Assembly: GCF_011765465.1 (NCBI RefSeq)
Contig: NZ_CP050265.1
Location: forward strand, 310,001-374,000
Direction of reading: 5' to 3'
Source of the DNA: Erythrobacter sp.
GTDB taxonomy: Bacteria; Pseudomonadota; Alphaproteobacteria; Sphingomonadales; Sphingomonadaceae
DNA: 64,000 nt
Of the stretch, positions 17,023 to 23,591 are shown piece by piece. The notes under the pieces were generated by a model. That model searched no databases. It saw nothing but the letters and a program-made list of their open reading frames with translations, and was not told the DNA's origin. Made by a program: the position numbers and the translations under genes. Each line of letters opens with the position of its first letter. Within the stretch, counting starts at the first letter, position 1.

Positions 17023-18610
17023 ATGCCGGCCCCGGCGCGAAGCTTCCGAAGGCTCGCCGGGCCCGTCCTTCTCCTCGCCCTGATTGCCATCGCCCTTGCC
17101 GGTGCGGCCGCGTTTCGCATCGTGACGCGGCCCGTTTTCCAGCTCTCCGATTATCCGCAGGTTGCCTGCGGCGTTCCCGGCGAGGGATCCGGACGCGTAT
17201 TCCACGTCGATCCCGTGCGCGGGAGCGCCGATGGCGATGGCAGCCGCGAGCGACCCTGGCGCGACCTGCAGGGGCTCGTCGACCGCGGCCTCGTGGGGGA
17301 GCGCCGGCGCCACCTGTCCTCCGGCGAACGACTGCTCGCTGCCGTCCTCCATCGCCCCGAGCGCGTGACGAGCAGCCCGCGCGAGGCCGCCGTCGTGCGC
17401 GGCGGCGACGTGATCCGGCTTGCGGAAGGGGACTACGGCGCTCTCGACCTGTCGTATCTCGCCAATAGCCGCTTCGTCACGATCGAGGCCGCTCCGGGCG
17501 CGATCGCGCGCTTCGCCAGCCTCAGGGCCAGCGGCGCGTCGCATTTCATCCTGCGCCGGATCGAGATCGCCGGGGACGCGCTCGCCGAGGGCTCCGGCCA
17601 TCTCCGTCTCCGCCTATGAGCCGACAGCGCTTCGGTCCGACAACCTCGTGTTCGACGGCGTCGACATATCCTGGAGCACCCCCGCCTTTTCGACCGACCC
17701 GGCGACCTTTGCCGACAGGGCGCCGAACGGGGTCCTGCTCAACGGGGACTGCCTCGCGTTCCGCAACGGCACCCTGCACGACGTGGCCTCCGCGATCAGC
17801 GTCTATTTTTCGCGCGATGTGATCGTGGAAGACAACGAGGTCAGCCGCTTCTCGGTCGACGGGATCCAGTTTTCGGGCAGGGGTATCGCGATCCGGCGCA
17901 ACCTCGTCCGCGATCCCCTCGGCACGCCGGATCCCCTCCATCCCGACTGTATGCAGGGCCAGCCGCCGCGGGACGAGGTGTTCGGTCCGGTCACCATCGA
18001 GGGCAATACCTGCCTCGCCCGCACCGGGGACACCGCATCGCTCCCGGCGGCGTGGGACGGCGCGGCCGCCTTCGGCTGGCAGGGTATCAACATCTTCGAC
18101 GGGCGCTGGAAGGGCGTCGACGTGCGGTGCAACCTCGTCCTTCCGAGCGCGCAGCACGGCATCGCGCTCTACGGCGTGGACGATGCGCATATCGCCTACA
18201 ACACGGTTCTCGCCCGGCCGAGAGACAAATTCGCATGGATCGCCGCGATGCGCTCGAAGGATGGGCGCCCGCCGCGTCGCCTCGTGATCGCGGGGAACCG
18301 GGCGAGCGCTTTCCTCAATGCCGTGCATGGTGGTCCGGCGGGGCCGGAGGCGATGATCGATTTCCTCGGCGCCAACCGCGAGGACCCGGCGCTTATGGAA
18401 CAGCTGTCCCGCCCCGTCTCCGGCGTCAGGCTGGAAGGCAATGTCTGGCTGTTTGATACGGATATCGCGCAAGGTGCGTTGCGCGATCCGCGGTTCGGGA
18501 TCGAAAGGGTCGATCTTTCGCGGCTTACGCAGCGCGCGCTGGCGGGCGGGGCGCGGTCGCTTCTGCCCGCCGCCTGCGCGCGCGATCGGAGTCGGCAGCC
18601 GGGCGCATGA
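17023..18610 (+). pseudogene. Right-handed beta-helix (pectate-lyase-like) exported protein, frameshifted
   Basis: Two frames together make one protein. The first (17023-17619) has a signal anchor (LAGPVLLLALIAIALAGAAA), then FHVDPVRGSADGDGSRERPW and GGDVIRLAEGDYGALDLS, and hits a stop. The rest lies in the +1 frame, from about 17600 (ISVSAYEPTALRSDNLVFDG) to 18610. It shows beta-helix rungs of the NxVxxxxGxGI type, such as VEDNEVSRFSVDGIQFSGRG and NLVLPSAQHGIALYGV. One extra or two missing bases near 17590-17605 would restore about 528 residues. It may be a real pseudogene, a sequence error or, less likely, programmed frameshifting. The substrate is unknown; it follows crtZ closely. Confidence 0.7.
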
Positions 18611-18633
18611 CGCAGGCGAGCGGGCGGCTCGCC

Positions 18634-18981
18634 CTATTCGTTGCGGGTGGCGATCCAGCCGCCGATCAGCACCAGCGCGCCAACTGAAAACCACACCCAG
18701 GGAAAGCCGATCGTCGCCCAGGTGAAAGCGACGCCCGCGACCAGCGTGGCGATGGCTCCGACCTTCGCCCGGCGCGAGATCGCGCGGCGCTCGCGCCAGT
18801 CGGCGATCTGCGGGCCCCAGGTGGGATGGTCGAGGATGCGCTTTTCCCACGCCGGGTTGCTGCGTGCGAAGCAGAACGCGGCGAGCAGCAGGAAAGGCAC
18901 GGTCGGCAGCAGGGGCAGCACCGCGCCCACCGCGCCCAGTCCGGTCGCGACCAGCCCGCCTGCAAGCCAGAGCGGGCGCAA
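18634..18981 (-). CDS. DUF454 (YbaN-like) inner-membrane protein
   Basis: A 115-residue small membrane protein with the DUF454 signature PLLPTVPFLLLAAFCFARSN near residue 24 and about four hydrophobic segments. The central soluble piece HPTWGPQIADWRERRAIS is conserved in the family. The function of YbaN proteins is not established. It lies 4 bp after sufE in the same direction, so the two are probably one transcript. Confidence 0.88.
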   Translation of the reverse strand: MRPLWLAGGLVATGLGAVGAVLPLLPTVPFLLLAAFCFARSNPAWEKRILDHPTWGPQIADWRERRAISRRAKVGAIATLVAGVAFTWATIGFPWVWFSVGALVLIGGWIATRNE

Positions 18982-18985
18982 ATGC

Positions 18986-19399
18986 TCAGCCCGCCGCGAT
19001 CCGCGCGGCGTGCTCCTTGACCAGCGCGATCATGTTGGGGACGCCTTGCGTGCGGTTGCTCGACAGCTGGTTCTTGAGGTCGAACGGGGCGAGCGCGGCG
19101 GTCACGTCCATGCCTGCGACTTCATCGGCGGGCTTGTCCTGCACCGCGGAGATGACCAGCGCGACGATGCCCTTGGTGATCGCGGCGTTGCTGTCGGCGA
19201 GGAAATGGAGGCGGCCTGGCTCTTCGCTTTCGGTCGGATAGACCCACACGGCGGCCGAGCAGCCGCGCACCAGCGTCGCGTCGGTCTTGAGCGCGTCGGG
19301 CATGGGTTCGAGCTCGCGGCCGAGTTCGATCAGCAGGCCGTAGCGTTCGTCGCCTTCGAGGAATTCGTATTCTTCGAGGATATCGTCGAGTGATCGCAT
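18986..19399 (-). CDS. sufE: SufE-family sulfur acceptor
   Basis: A 137-residue SufE/YgdK-like protein that takes persulfide sulfur from a SufS-type cysteine desulfurase for Fe-S cluster assembly. The acceptor cysteine is Cys47 in TLVRGCSAAVWVYP. The C-terminal LSSNRTQGVPNMIALVKEHA matches the family. It is separated by 108 bp from the last gene of the expanded psp operon and followed closely by the DUF454 gene. The other suf genes are not in the window. Confidence 0.94.
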   Translation of the reverse strand: MRSLDDILEEYEFLEGDERYGLLIELGRELEPMPDALKTDATLVRGCSAAVWVYPTESEEPGRLHFLADSNAAITKGIVALVISAVQDKPADEVAGMDVTAALAPFDLKNQLSSNRTQGVPNMIALVKEHAARIAAG

Positions 19400-19507
19400 G
19401 GGGCGGATTTAGCCCGCTTCGCGCGCGTGTCCACCCCGGCCATCGCGGTCCCGCGCGGAAAGCGGAGGGAGCGGGCCTCGCTGCGCTCGGCCCGCCGGGG
19501 GCCGTTC

Positions 19508-19771
19508 TTACAGCTCGACCCCGCTCGCGATCGCTTCGAGCTTGCGGATGCGTTCGCGCAGGTCAGCAAGTTCGATCCGCGCCGTCCCGACGCGGCTGTC
19601 GGTGTCGGGGCCGTGCTCGGGGGTGTCGATCGAAAGGCGCGCGGCGCTGCGGACGCGCTCGAGTTCCTGGCGCTTGTAGTCGAGCCATTGCTGCCACGCG
19701 CGCAGCAGGGCGAAGGCGACCGTGGCGAGGCCGACGAGGCAGCTCGCGGCGATAACGATAACGGGATCCAT
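19508..19771 (-). CDS. PspB-like small membrane protein, paralog F of the psp array (shortest)
   Basis: Last of six tandem small genes after pspC; 87 residues. There is one transmembrane helix at about 2-24 (DPVIVIAASCLVGLATVAFA), then a basic juxtamembrane segment and a C-terminal helix ELADLRERIRKLEAIASGVE. This aligns with the LRERIQVLERIA part of its neighbour's motif, but the protein stops before the EIExLR end. Its ATG overlaps the previous stop by one base (TGATG type). It has no known name, and the function is inferred from context: a Psp membrane-stress accessory. Confidence 0.65.
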   Translation of the reverse strand: MDPVIVIAASCLVGLATVAFALLRAWQQWLDYKRQELERVRSAARLSIDTPEHGPDTDSRVGTARIELADLRERIRKLEAIASGVEL

Positions 19772-20142
19772 CACCTGTCCGTGTCCTCCGTATTCCTGTC
19801 CGAGCGGTCCTCCCGCGCGGCGCGGGTCGCGATGTCGCCCCGCAGGCTTTCGATTTCCGCGGCGATGGCGCGGGCGCGCACGGCCTCGGAGCTGTTGTTG
19901 TTGGTCGCGATGCGTTCGAGCACCTGGATGCGTTCGCGCAGGTCCTCGAGCTCGCGGCTGTTGATGGCGTCGCGCCCGGCGGCGGTCGGGGCGGTGGGCG
20001 CGGCCTGCTGCGTCCCCGCCCCCGTGCCCATTCCGAGCCGGCGGCGCAGCGCCTCGTTCTCCTGGGAAAGCTGCTTGCCGAGATGGCGTTCGCGCAGCCA
20101 CAGGATGAGGAAGATGACCGCGAAGATGCTGACCCAGCTCAT
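19771..20142 (-). CDS. PspB-like small membrane protein, paralog E of the psp array
   Basis: A 123-residue protein: N-terminal membrane helix at 2-16 (SWVSIFAVIFLILWL), a charged coiled-coil start, a Pro/Thr/Ala-rich spacer (about 38-58), then LEDLRERIQVLERIATNNNS and, after an insertion relative to its neighbours, AAEIESLRGD. The signature helix is thus present but interrupted. It overlaps the previous gene by four bases (ATGA) and the next by one. The Asp/Arg-rich tail is probably disordered. Not recognised outside this array. Confidence 0.65.
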   Translation of the reverse strand: MSWVSIFAVIFLILWLRERHLGKQLSQENEALRRRLGMGTGAGTQQAAPTAPTAAGRDAINSRELEDLRERIQVLERIATNNNSSEAVRARAIAAEIESLRGDIATRAAREDRSDRNTEDTDR

Positions 20143-20477
20143 CGTGCCGCTTCCCGCTTGTCGGCCCTGGGCGAAAGATCGATGCCGGGCAGCCGCGTAT
20201 CCTCGACGCTGCGTTCGTCGCGCAGCCGCTCGATCTCCTCGGCGAGGGAGTGGCCGCGGTCGGTCACGATCCGCTCGAGCACCGCGATCCGCTGCTTCAG
20301 CCGGGCGATCTCGGCGCGCGCTTCGGCGTCCTCGGCCTTGCCCTGGGGCTGCGGCGGGAAGACGGGGTTGCCGTCCTCGTCGCGCGTGATGCCGAGTTCG
20401 CGGTCGTGCCGGCGCGTCCAGATGGTGACGACGCTGATCATCGCGGCGATGAGGACGGCGGCGGTCCAGAAATCCAT
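20139..20477 (-). CDS. PspB-like small membrane protein, paralog D of the psp array
   Basis: A 112-residue protein: membrane helix at about 4-22 (WTAAVLIAAMISVVTIWTRR), a Pro-containing linker, then a coiled coil holding the array signature AVLERIVTDRGHSLAEEIER (residues 65-84) followed by LRDER. In E. coli, PspB has the same plan (N-terminal helix, cytoplasmic coiled coil) and relays membrane stress to PspA. Start and stop overlap its neighbours, so translation is coupled. Function inferred. Confidence 0.68.
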   Translation of the reverse strand: MDFWTAAVLIAAMISVVTIWTRRHDRELGITRDEDGNPVFPPQPQGKAEDAEARAEIARLKQRIAVLERIVTDRGHSLAEEIERLRDERSVEDTRLPGIDLSPRADKREAAR

Positions 20478-20812
20478 CAGGCGGTCCCTTCGTCCTTGCG
20501 GTTCTCGAGCGCGCCTGCACGCAGCTTCTCGATCTCGCCCGAGAGGTGATAGCCGCTGTCGGTCACGATCCGCTCGACATTGGCGAGCCGGTCCTTGACC
20601 GAGCCGAGTTCGGCGCGCAGCTCGGCGTTCTCGCTGGTCAGCAGGGCGACGCGCTGCTTCGCCTCGTTGTCGGTGGTCGGCTTGAGCGTCTGGCCCCACG
20701 ACCCTTCGAGCGGGTAGCCGTTCTTGACGCGCAGCCAGGTGGTGAAGACCCAGCCCGCCGTTCCGGCAAGGGCAATGGCAACGATCGCCTCGGTGGTCAT
20801 TGCATCGAGCAT
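20477..20812 (-). CDS. PspB-like small membrane protein, paralog C of the psp array
   Basis: A 111-residue protein: membrane helix about 9-27 (AIVAIALAGTAGWVFTTWLR), the linker VKNGYPLEGSWG shared in form with paralog B (AKHGYELEDEWG), then a leucine-zipper-like coiled coil and the signature VERIVTDSGYHLSGEIEKLR at 79-98. The RLANVE just before it is identical to the RLANVE in the PspC tail, which supports common ancestry of these helices. One-base overlaps join it to both neighbours. Confidence 0.68.
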   Translation of the reverse strand: MLDAMTTEAIVAIALAGTAGWVFTTWLRVKNGYPLEGSWGQTLKPTTDNEAKQRVALLTSENAELRAELGSVKDRLANVERIVTDSGYHLSGEIEKLRAGALENRKDEGTA

Positions 20813-21156
20813 CAGTGCGCCTCCTTCCTTGGCAGTTCGAGCGGAACGCCGGTGTCCTTGCGGGATTCGCGGAGCGCCTCGATTTCCTGCGAAAGCGAAT
20901 AGCCGCGGTCGGTCACGATCTTTTCGAGCACGATCATGCGGTCCTGCATCGCGTCGAGCTTGTCGTGCAGGTCGCGGTTCTCCTCGCGCAGCCGCTTGGT
21001 CTCGGCGGTGTCCGACTTGGCGGACTTGCCGCCCCATTCGTCCTCGAGCTCGTAGCCGTGCTTGGCGCGAATCCAGTTGTTGATGACCCATGCGCCGTAG
21101 CTGACCGCCATCAGCGCGACGACGAAGCCGGGTCCTCCCTGCAGCCAGTCCATCAC
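20812..21156 (-). CDS. PspB-like small membrane protein, paralog B of the psp array
   Basis: A 114-residue protein: membrane helix about 11-29 (FVVALMAVSYGAWVINNWIR), the linker with GYELEDEWGG, then a long heptad-rich coiled coil (TKRLREENRDLHDKLDAM). The signature VLEKIVTDRGYSLSQEIEAL runs at 76-95 and ends LRESRKD. It overlaps paralog A by four bases. The tail GVPLELPRKEA resembles the GVPLDIESREKA tail of paralog A, another sign that A and B are recent duplicates. Confidence 0.68.
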   Translation of the reverse strand: MMDWLQGGPGFVVALMAVSYGAWVINNWIRAKHGYELEDEWGGKSAKSDTAETKRLREENRDLHDKLDAMQDRMIVLEKIVTDRGYSLSQEIEALRESRKDTGVPLELPRKEAH

Positions 21157-21479
21157 GCTTTCTCCCGGCTTTCAATGTCGAGCGGCACGCCGCTGCCCTT
21201 TTCCTCGCCGCCGCCGCTTTCGACGGTGCGCGTGTCGCGCAGGGCCTCGATCTGGGTCGCGACATCATAGCCGCGGTCGGTGACGATGCGTTCGAGCACC
21301 TGCACCCGGTCCTCGAGCCGCTGGACCTGGGCTGCATATTGCGCGGCCTTTTCGGCGGTCTGCGCGGCGGTGGTGCCGATCTGCATTTCGGCCACCCTCT
21401 CGCGGTGCTTGCTCCAGATCACCGAGATCGGGATCATGCATCCGAAGACGATGCCGAAGAGCGGTATCAGTTCACCCAT
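21153..21479 (-). CDS. PspB-like small membrane protein, paralog A of the psp array
   Basis: A 108-residue protein closest in plan to PspB: membrane helix at about 3-22 (ELIPLFGIVFGCMIPISVIW), a basic patch SKHRERVAEM like the juxtamembrane region of PspB, an Ala/Gln coiled coil and the signature VLERIVTDRGYDVATQIEAL (61-80). It is first of the six after pspC, 30 bp downstream of the pspC stop. Many automated pipelines would call it hypothetical or PspB-like. Confidence 0.7.
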   Translation of the reverse strand: MGELIPLFGIVFGCMIPISVIWSKHRERVAEMQIGTTAAQTAEKAAQYAAQVQRLEDRVQVLERIVTDRGYDVATQIEALRDTRTVESGGGEEKGSGVPLDIESREKA

Positions 21480-21509
21480 AATTCAGTCCCCTCCTTGTCT
21501 CGGGCCGGA

Positions 21510-21884
21510 TCAGCGCAGGCGCTCGATCTCGGCGGTGAGGCGCGGGTTGCTTTCCACGTAATGCGCCTCGACATTGGCGAGCCGGCGGTCGATGTCGCGG
21601 AACTGCGCGCGGATTTCGCGGGCGGTCCGGTGCGGGCTCTGCCGCACGCGCTGCCAGTATTTCTGCTCGCCCTCGTCGCGGTAGAGATGCGGCGGCTTCT
21701 TGTTGAGGATGAAGCCGGCGACGAAATAGGCGAGGATCGGCCAGCCCAGCGTGATCGACATGACCACCAGGCCGAGCCGCCACCAGACCGCGTCGATGCC
21801 CGTGTAGTCGGCAAGACCGGAGCACACGCCCATCAGCTTGGCATTGTGCTTGTCGCGATAAAGCTTGGTGCGGGGGCTGTTCAC
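21510..21884 (-). CDS. pspC: PspC-domain membrane stress protein
   Basis: A 124-residue protein with the PspC domain at residues 7-62: KLYRDKHNAKLMGVCSGLAD, then GIDAVWWRLGLVVMSI and a second hydrophobic stretch. In E. coli, PspC with PspB senses inner-membrane damage and draws PspA off the activator PspF. The C-terminal helix here ends RLANVEAHYVESNPRLTAEI-ERLR, which aligns with the signature of the downstream paralogs and is not a standard part of the PspC domain. Its ATG overlaps the pspB stop (ATGA). Confidence 0.93.
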   Translation of the reverse strand: MNSPRTKLYRDKHNAKLMGVCSGLADYTGIDAVWWRLGLVVMSITLGWPILAYFVAGFILNKKPPHLYRDEGEQKYWQRVRQSPHRTAREIRAQFRDIDRRLANVEAHYVESNPRLTAEIERLR

Positions 21885-22192
21885 TGGTTGGCTCCTTTCT
21901 TCTCGGCCATCATCCGGTCGAGTTCGCGCAGCTTGTGATTGTCGGTTTCCTGGTCGGCCATCAGGCGCTTGACCGGCGTGAAGCTGGGATCGTCCGAGGC
22001 GACGAGGCGCTCGACCGTGTCCATGCGTTCATCGAGCCTTTTCGCGAGGCTGTAGAGCTCCTCCAGCAGCACCTCGTCGTCCGAGGTGATGGTCGCGGCG
22101 GTCTTCCACTTGGTCACGTAGTGCAGGATGATCCACGGAAGTCCCACGAACAGGGTTCCCATGACGATGAGGGGAACGAGGATGTCATCCAT
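21881..22192 (-). CDS. pspB: PspB envelope stress protein
   Basis: A 103-residue protein: membrane helix about 5-25 (LVPLIVMGTLFVGLPWIILH), the family juxtamembrane YVTKWK, then a coiled coil with LLEELYSLAKRLDERMDTVE and RLVASDDPSF. It is longer than E. coli PspB (about 75 residues), owing to an acidic/basic C-terminal extension. It lies 3 bp after pspA and overlaps pspC. Role from family: stress sensing at the inner membrane together with PspC. Confidence 0.92.
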   Translation of the reverse strand: MDDILVPLIVMGTLFVGLPWIILHYVTKWKTAATITSDDEVLLEELYSLAKRLDERMDTVERLVASDDPSFTPVKRLMADQETDNHKLRELDRMMAEKKGANQ

Positions 22193-22195
22193 GGC

Positions 22196-22882
22196 TTACT
22201 GGTCCTTTCCGGAAGCGCTTTTGCCGAGCGCTTTCTTCATCTGTTCGAGTTCGTCATCGACCGCATCATCGCCCGCGAGCGCGCTGATCTCGTCGGCGAG
22301 CGAGGGCTTGCCGTTTTCCGCGATATTGAGCGCATCGGCGCGGCCTTCGGCGTAATCGACCCGGCGTTCGAGCTGGTCGAACCGGGCGAGCGCCTCGTCG
22401 GTGCGTTCGGTGCTCATCAGCGTGCGCAGCTTGACGCGGTTCTCCGCGCTTTCGAGGCGGGCTGCGATCGCGCTCTGGCGGCTGCGCGCCTCGCGCAGGC
22501 GGTGCTGGAGCTTCTGGATGTCGTCCTCATAGGCGCGCAGGGCGTCGTCGAGCACGGCGATCTCGGCCTTGAGCTGGTCGGCGGTGTCGGCCGCCTTCTT
22601 CTTCTCGACGAGCGCGGCGCGGGCGAGGTCCTCGCGGTCCTTCGACAGGGCGAGCTGCGCCTTGTCGGCCCAGTCGGCCTGGAGCTTGTCGAGCTTGACG
22701 ACGTGGCGGTGCATTTCCTTCTGGTCGGCGATGGTGCGCGCGGCCGATGCGCGGACCTCGACCAGCGTCTCCTCCATTTCGAGGATGATCATGCGGATCA
22801 TCTTCGCCGGGTCGTCGGCATTGTCGAGCAGGTCGTTGAAATTGGCCGCGATGATGTCGCGGGTGCGGCTGAAAATGCCCAT
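22196..22882 (-). CDS. pspA: PspA phage shock protein (IM30/ESCRT-III family)
   Basis: A 228-residue PspA from the ATG at 22882, which begins MGIFSRTRDIIAANFNDLLD as in all PspA proteins and has a GGAG about 10 bases upstream. The rest is long coiled coils, e.g. MIRMIILEMEETLVEVRASA and RLESAENRVKLRTLMSTER. PspA polymerises on stressed membranes and inhibits PspF. The frame stays open upstream through an ATG at 23209, 11 bp after the preceding gene's stop. A longer 337-residue form with a Pro/Ala/Arg-rich 109-residue N-terminus is therefore possible; see the separate entry. Confidence 0.95.
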   Translation of the reverse strand: MGIFSRTRDIIAANFNDLLDNADDPAKMIRMIILEMEETLVEVRASAARTIADQKEMHRHVVKLDKLQADWADKAQLALSKDREDLARAALVEKKKAADTADQLKAEIAVLDDALRAYEDDIQKLQHRLREARSRQSAIAARLESAENRVKLRTLMSTERTDEALARFDQLERRVDYAEGRADALNIAENGKPSLADEISALAGDDAVDDELEQMKKALGKSASGKDQ

Positions 22883-23209
22883 GAAGGCTACTCCATCTAG
22901 GAACGAATTGCTGCTGGACCGGGTGCGGGTGGCCTCGCCGTCGCCGTCGCTGCCGCCGCCCCGGCTGCGGCGCGGGTTCTGCGTCGGGGTGGGGCTCGTG
23001 CGCAAGGCTTCGATTTCGGCGTCGAGCCGCGAGAGCTTGCCGCCGGAAGCGCGCGGCTTGCGGACCGGAGCGAGATCGCCGTCCGCATCCTCGCCACTCG
23101 CGCGGGAAGCGGGCATCCCGGCGGCGGGGTTGGCGGCGGGGTCGGCGGCGCGGGCGGCGGGATCATCCCGCTCCGATCCGAAAGGTTTCTTGTCGTCGCG
23201 CTCGGTCAT
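22883..23209 (-). other. In-frame 109-codon N-terminal extension of PspA
   Basis: The frame from the ATG at 23209 runs without a stop into pspA. It encodes a hydrophilic, low-complexity segment (PAARAADPAANPAAGMPASR) with one predicted helix, GGKLSRLDAEIEALRTS, and a Gly/Ser/Arg stretch before the PspA start. The EIEALR element is the same as in the downstream PspB-like proteins. Codon choice looks coding. It may be translated as part of a long PspA, as both forms, or not at all; the strong internal start argues that at least the short form is made. Confidence 0.5.
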
Positions 23210-23220
23210 GGCGTTCACGC

Positions 23221-23403
23221 TCAGGCGATCTCGACGAAGGCGTGAGCGGTCGAGGCGGCGACGTTCGCGGCGCTGGCTTCGCCGACCTGCGTGGTCAGGA
23301 CGACCATCGCGGTCATCGCGAAGGTGCTGGCGATCGCGGCCTGGCCGAGCTTCGTGCCGAAGAAACCGGCGCCGGGCATCGGGTTGAACAGGCTCTTGAA
23401 CAT
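23221..23403 (-). CDS. 60-residue hydrophobic protein, first gene of the psp operon
   Basis: Not recognised. From the ATG at 23403 (preceded by GGGAGGA) it encodes 60 residues: MFKSLFNPMPGAGFFGTKLG, then a membrane-like segment QAAIASTFAMTAMVVLTTQV and an Ala-rich end. It is the first gene after the sigma-54 promoter, with a leader of about 60 nt, and ends 11 bp before the upstream start of the extended pspA frame. This position implies strong induction with the psp genes. It could be a small membrane-active regulator or a cofactor of PspA. Confidence 0.6.
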   Translation of the reverse strand: MFKSLFNPMPGAGFFGTKLGQAAIASTFAMTAMVVLTTQVGEASAANVAASTAHAFVEIA

Positions 23404-23475
23404 TGGTCGGGTCCTCCCTTTTCGCGGCCCCGAGCGGCCCTGTGCCGCCCGGTTCGCGTGGTATGCCTGAGTATA

Positions 23476-23491
23476 TGCAACCACCGTGCCA
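23476..23491 (-). promoter_or_regulatory. Sigma-54 promoter of the psp operon
   Basis: Read on the minus strand the sequence is TGGCACGGTGGTTGCA, a perfect match to the -24/-12 consensus TGGCACG-N4-TTGC followed by A. It points at the 60-residue gene and pspA; the expected transcript start is near 23464. The divergent gene pspF encodes the matching activator, so its binding sites probably lie in the 100-bp spacer at 23492-23591. Confidence 0.93.
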
Positions 23492-23555
23492 AACCGCAAA
23501 AGGCGCGTATTTCTGGGGGTTTGCGCCGCCCCGTCCGATCATATGTTGGTTTCTG

Positions 23556-23585
23556 TTGCCAAGCATTGGGAAATTTCACTATATT
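23556..23585 (+). promoter_or_regulatory. Predicted sigma-70 promoter of pspF
   Basis: TTGCCA (23556-23561) and TATATT (23580-23585) are separated by 18 bp, each one base from consensus. The -10 box ends only six bases before the ATG of pspF, so the transcript would begin at or next to the start codon, giving a leaderless message. Confidence 0.5.
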
Positions 23586-23591
23586 TCGGTC

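Noticed and set aside
23535..23565. TTGGTTTCTGTTGC upstream of pspF looked like a forward sigma-54 promoter.
   Set aside because: The GG to GC spacing is two bases too short for sigma-54, while a sigma-70-type promoter fits better.
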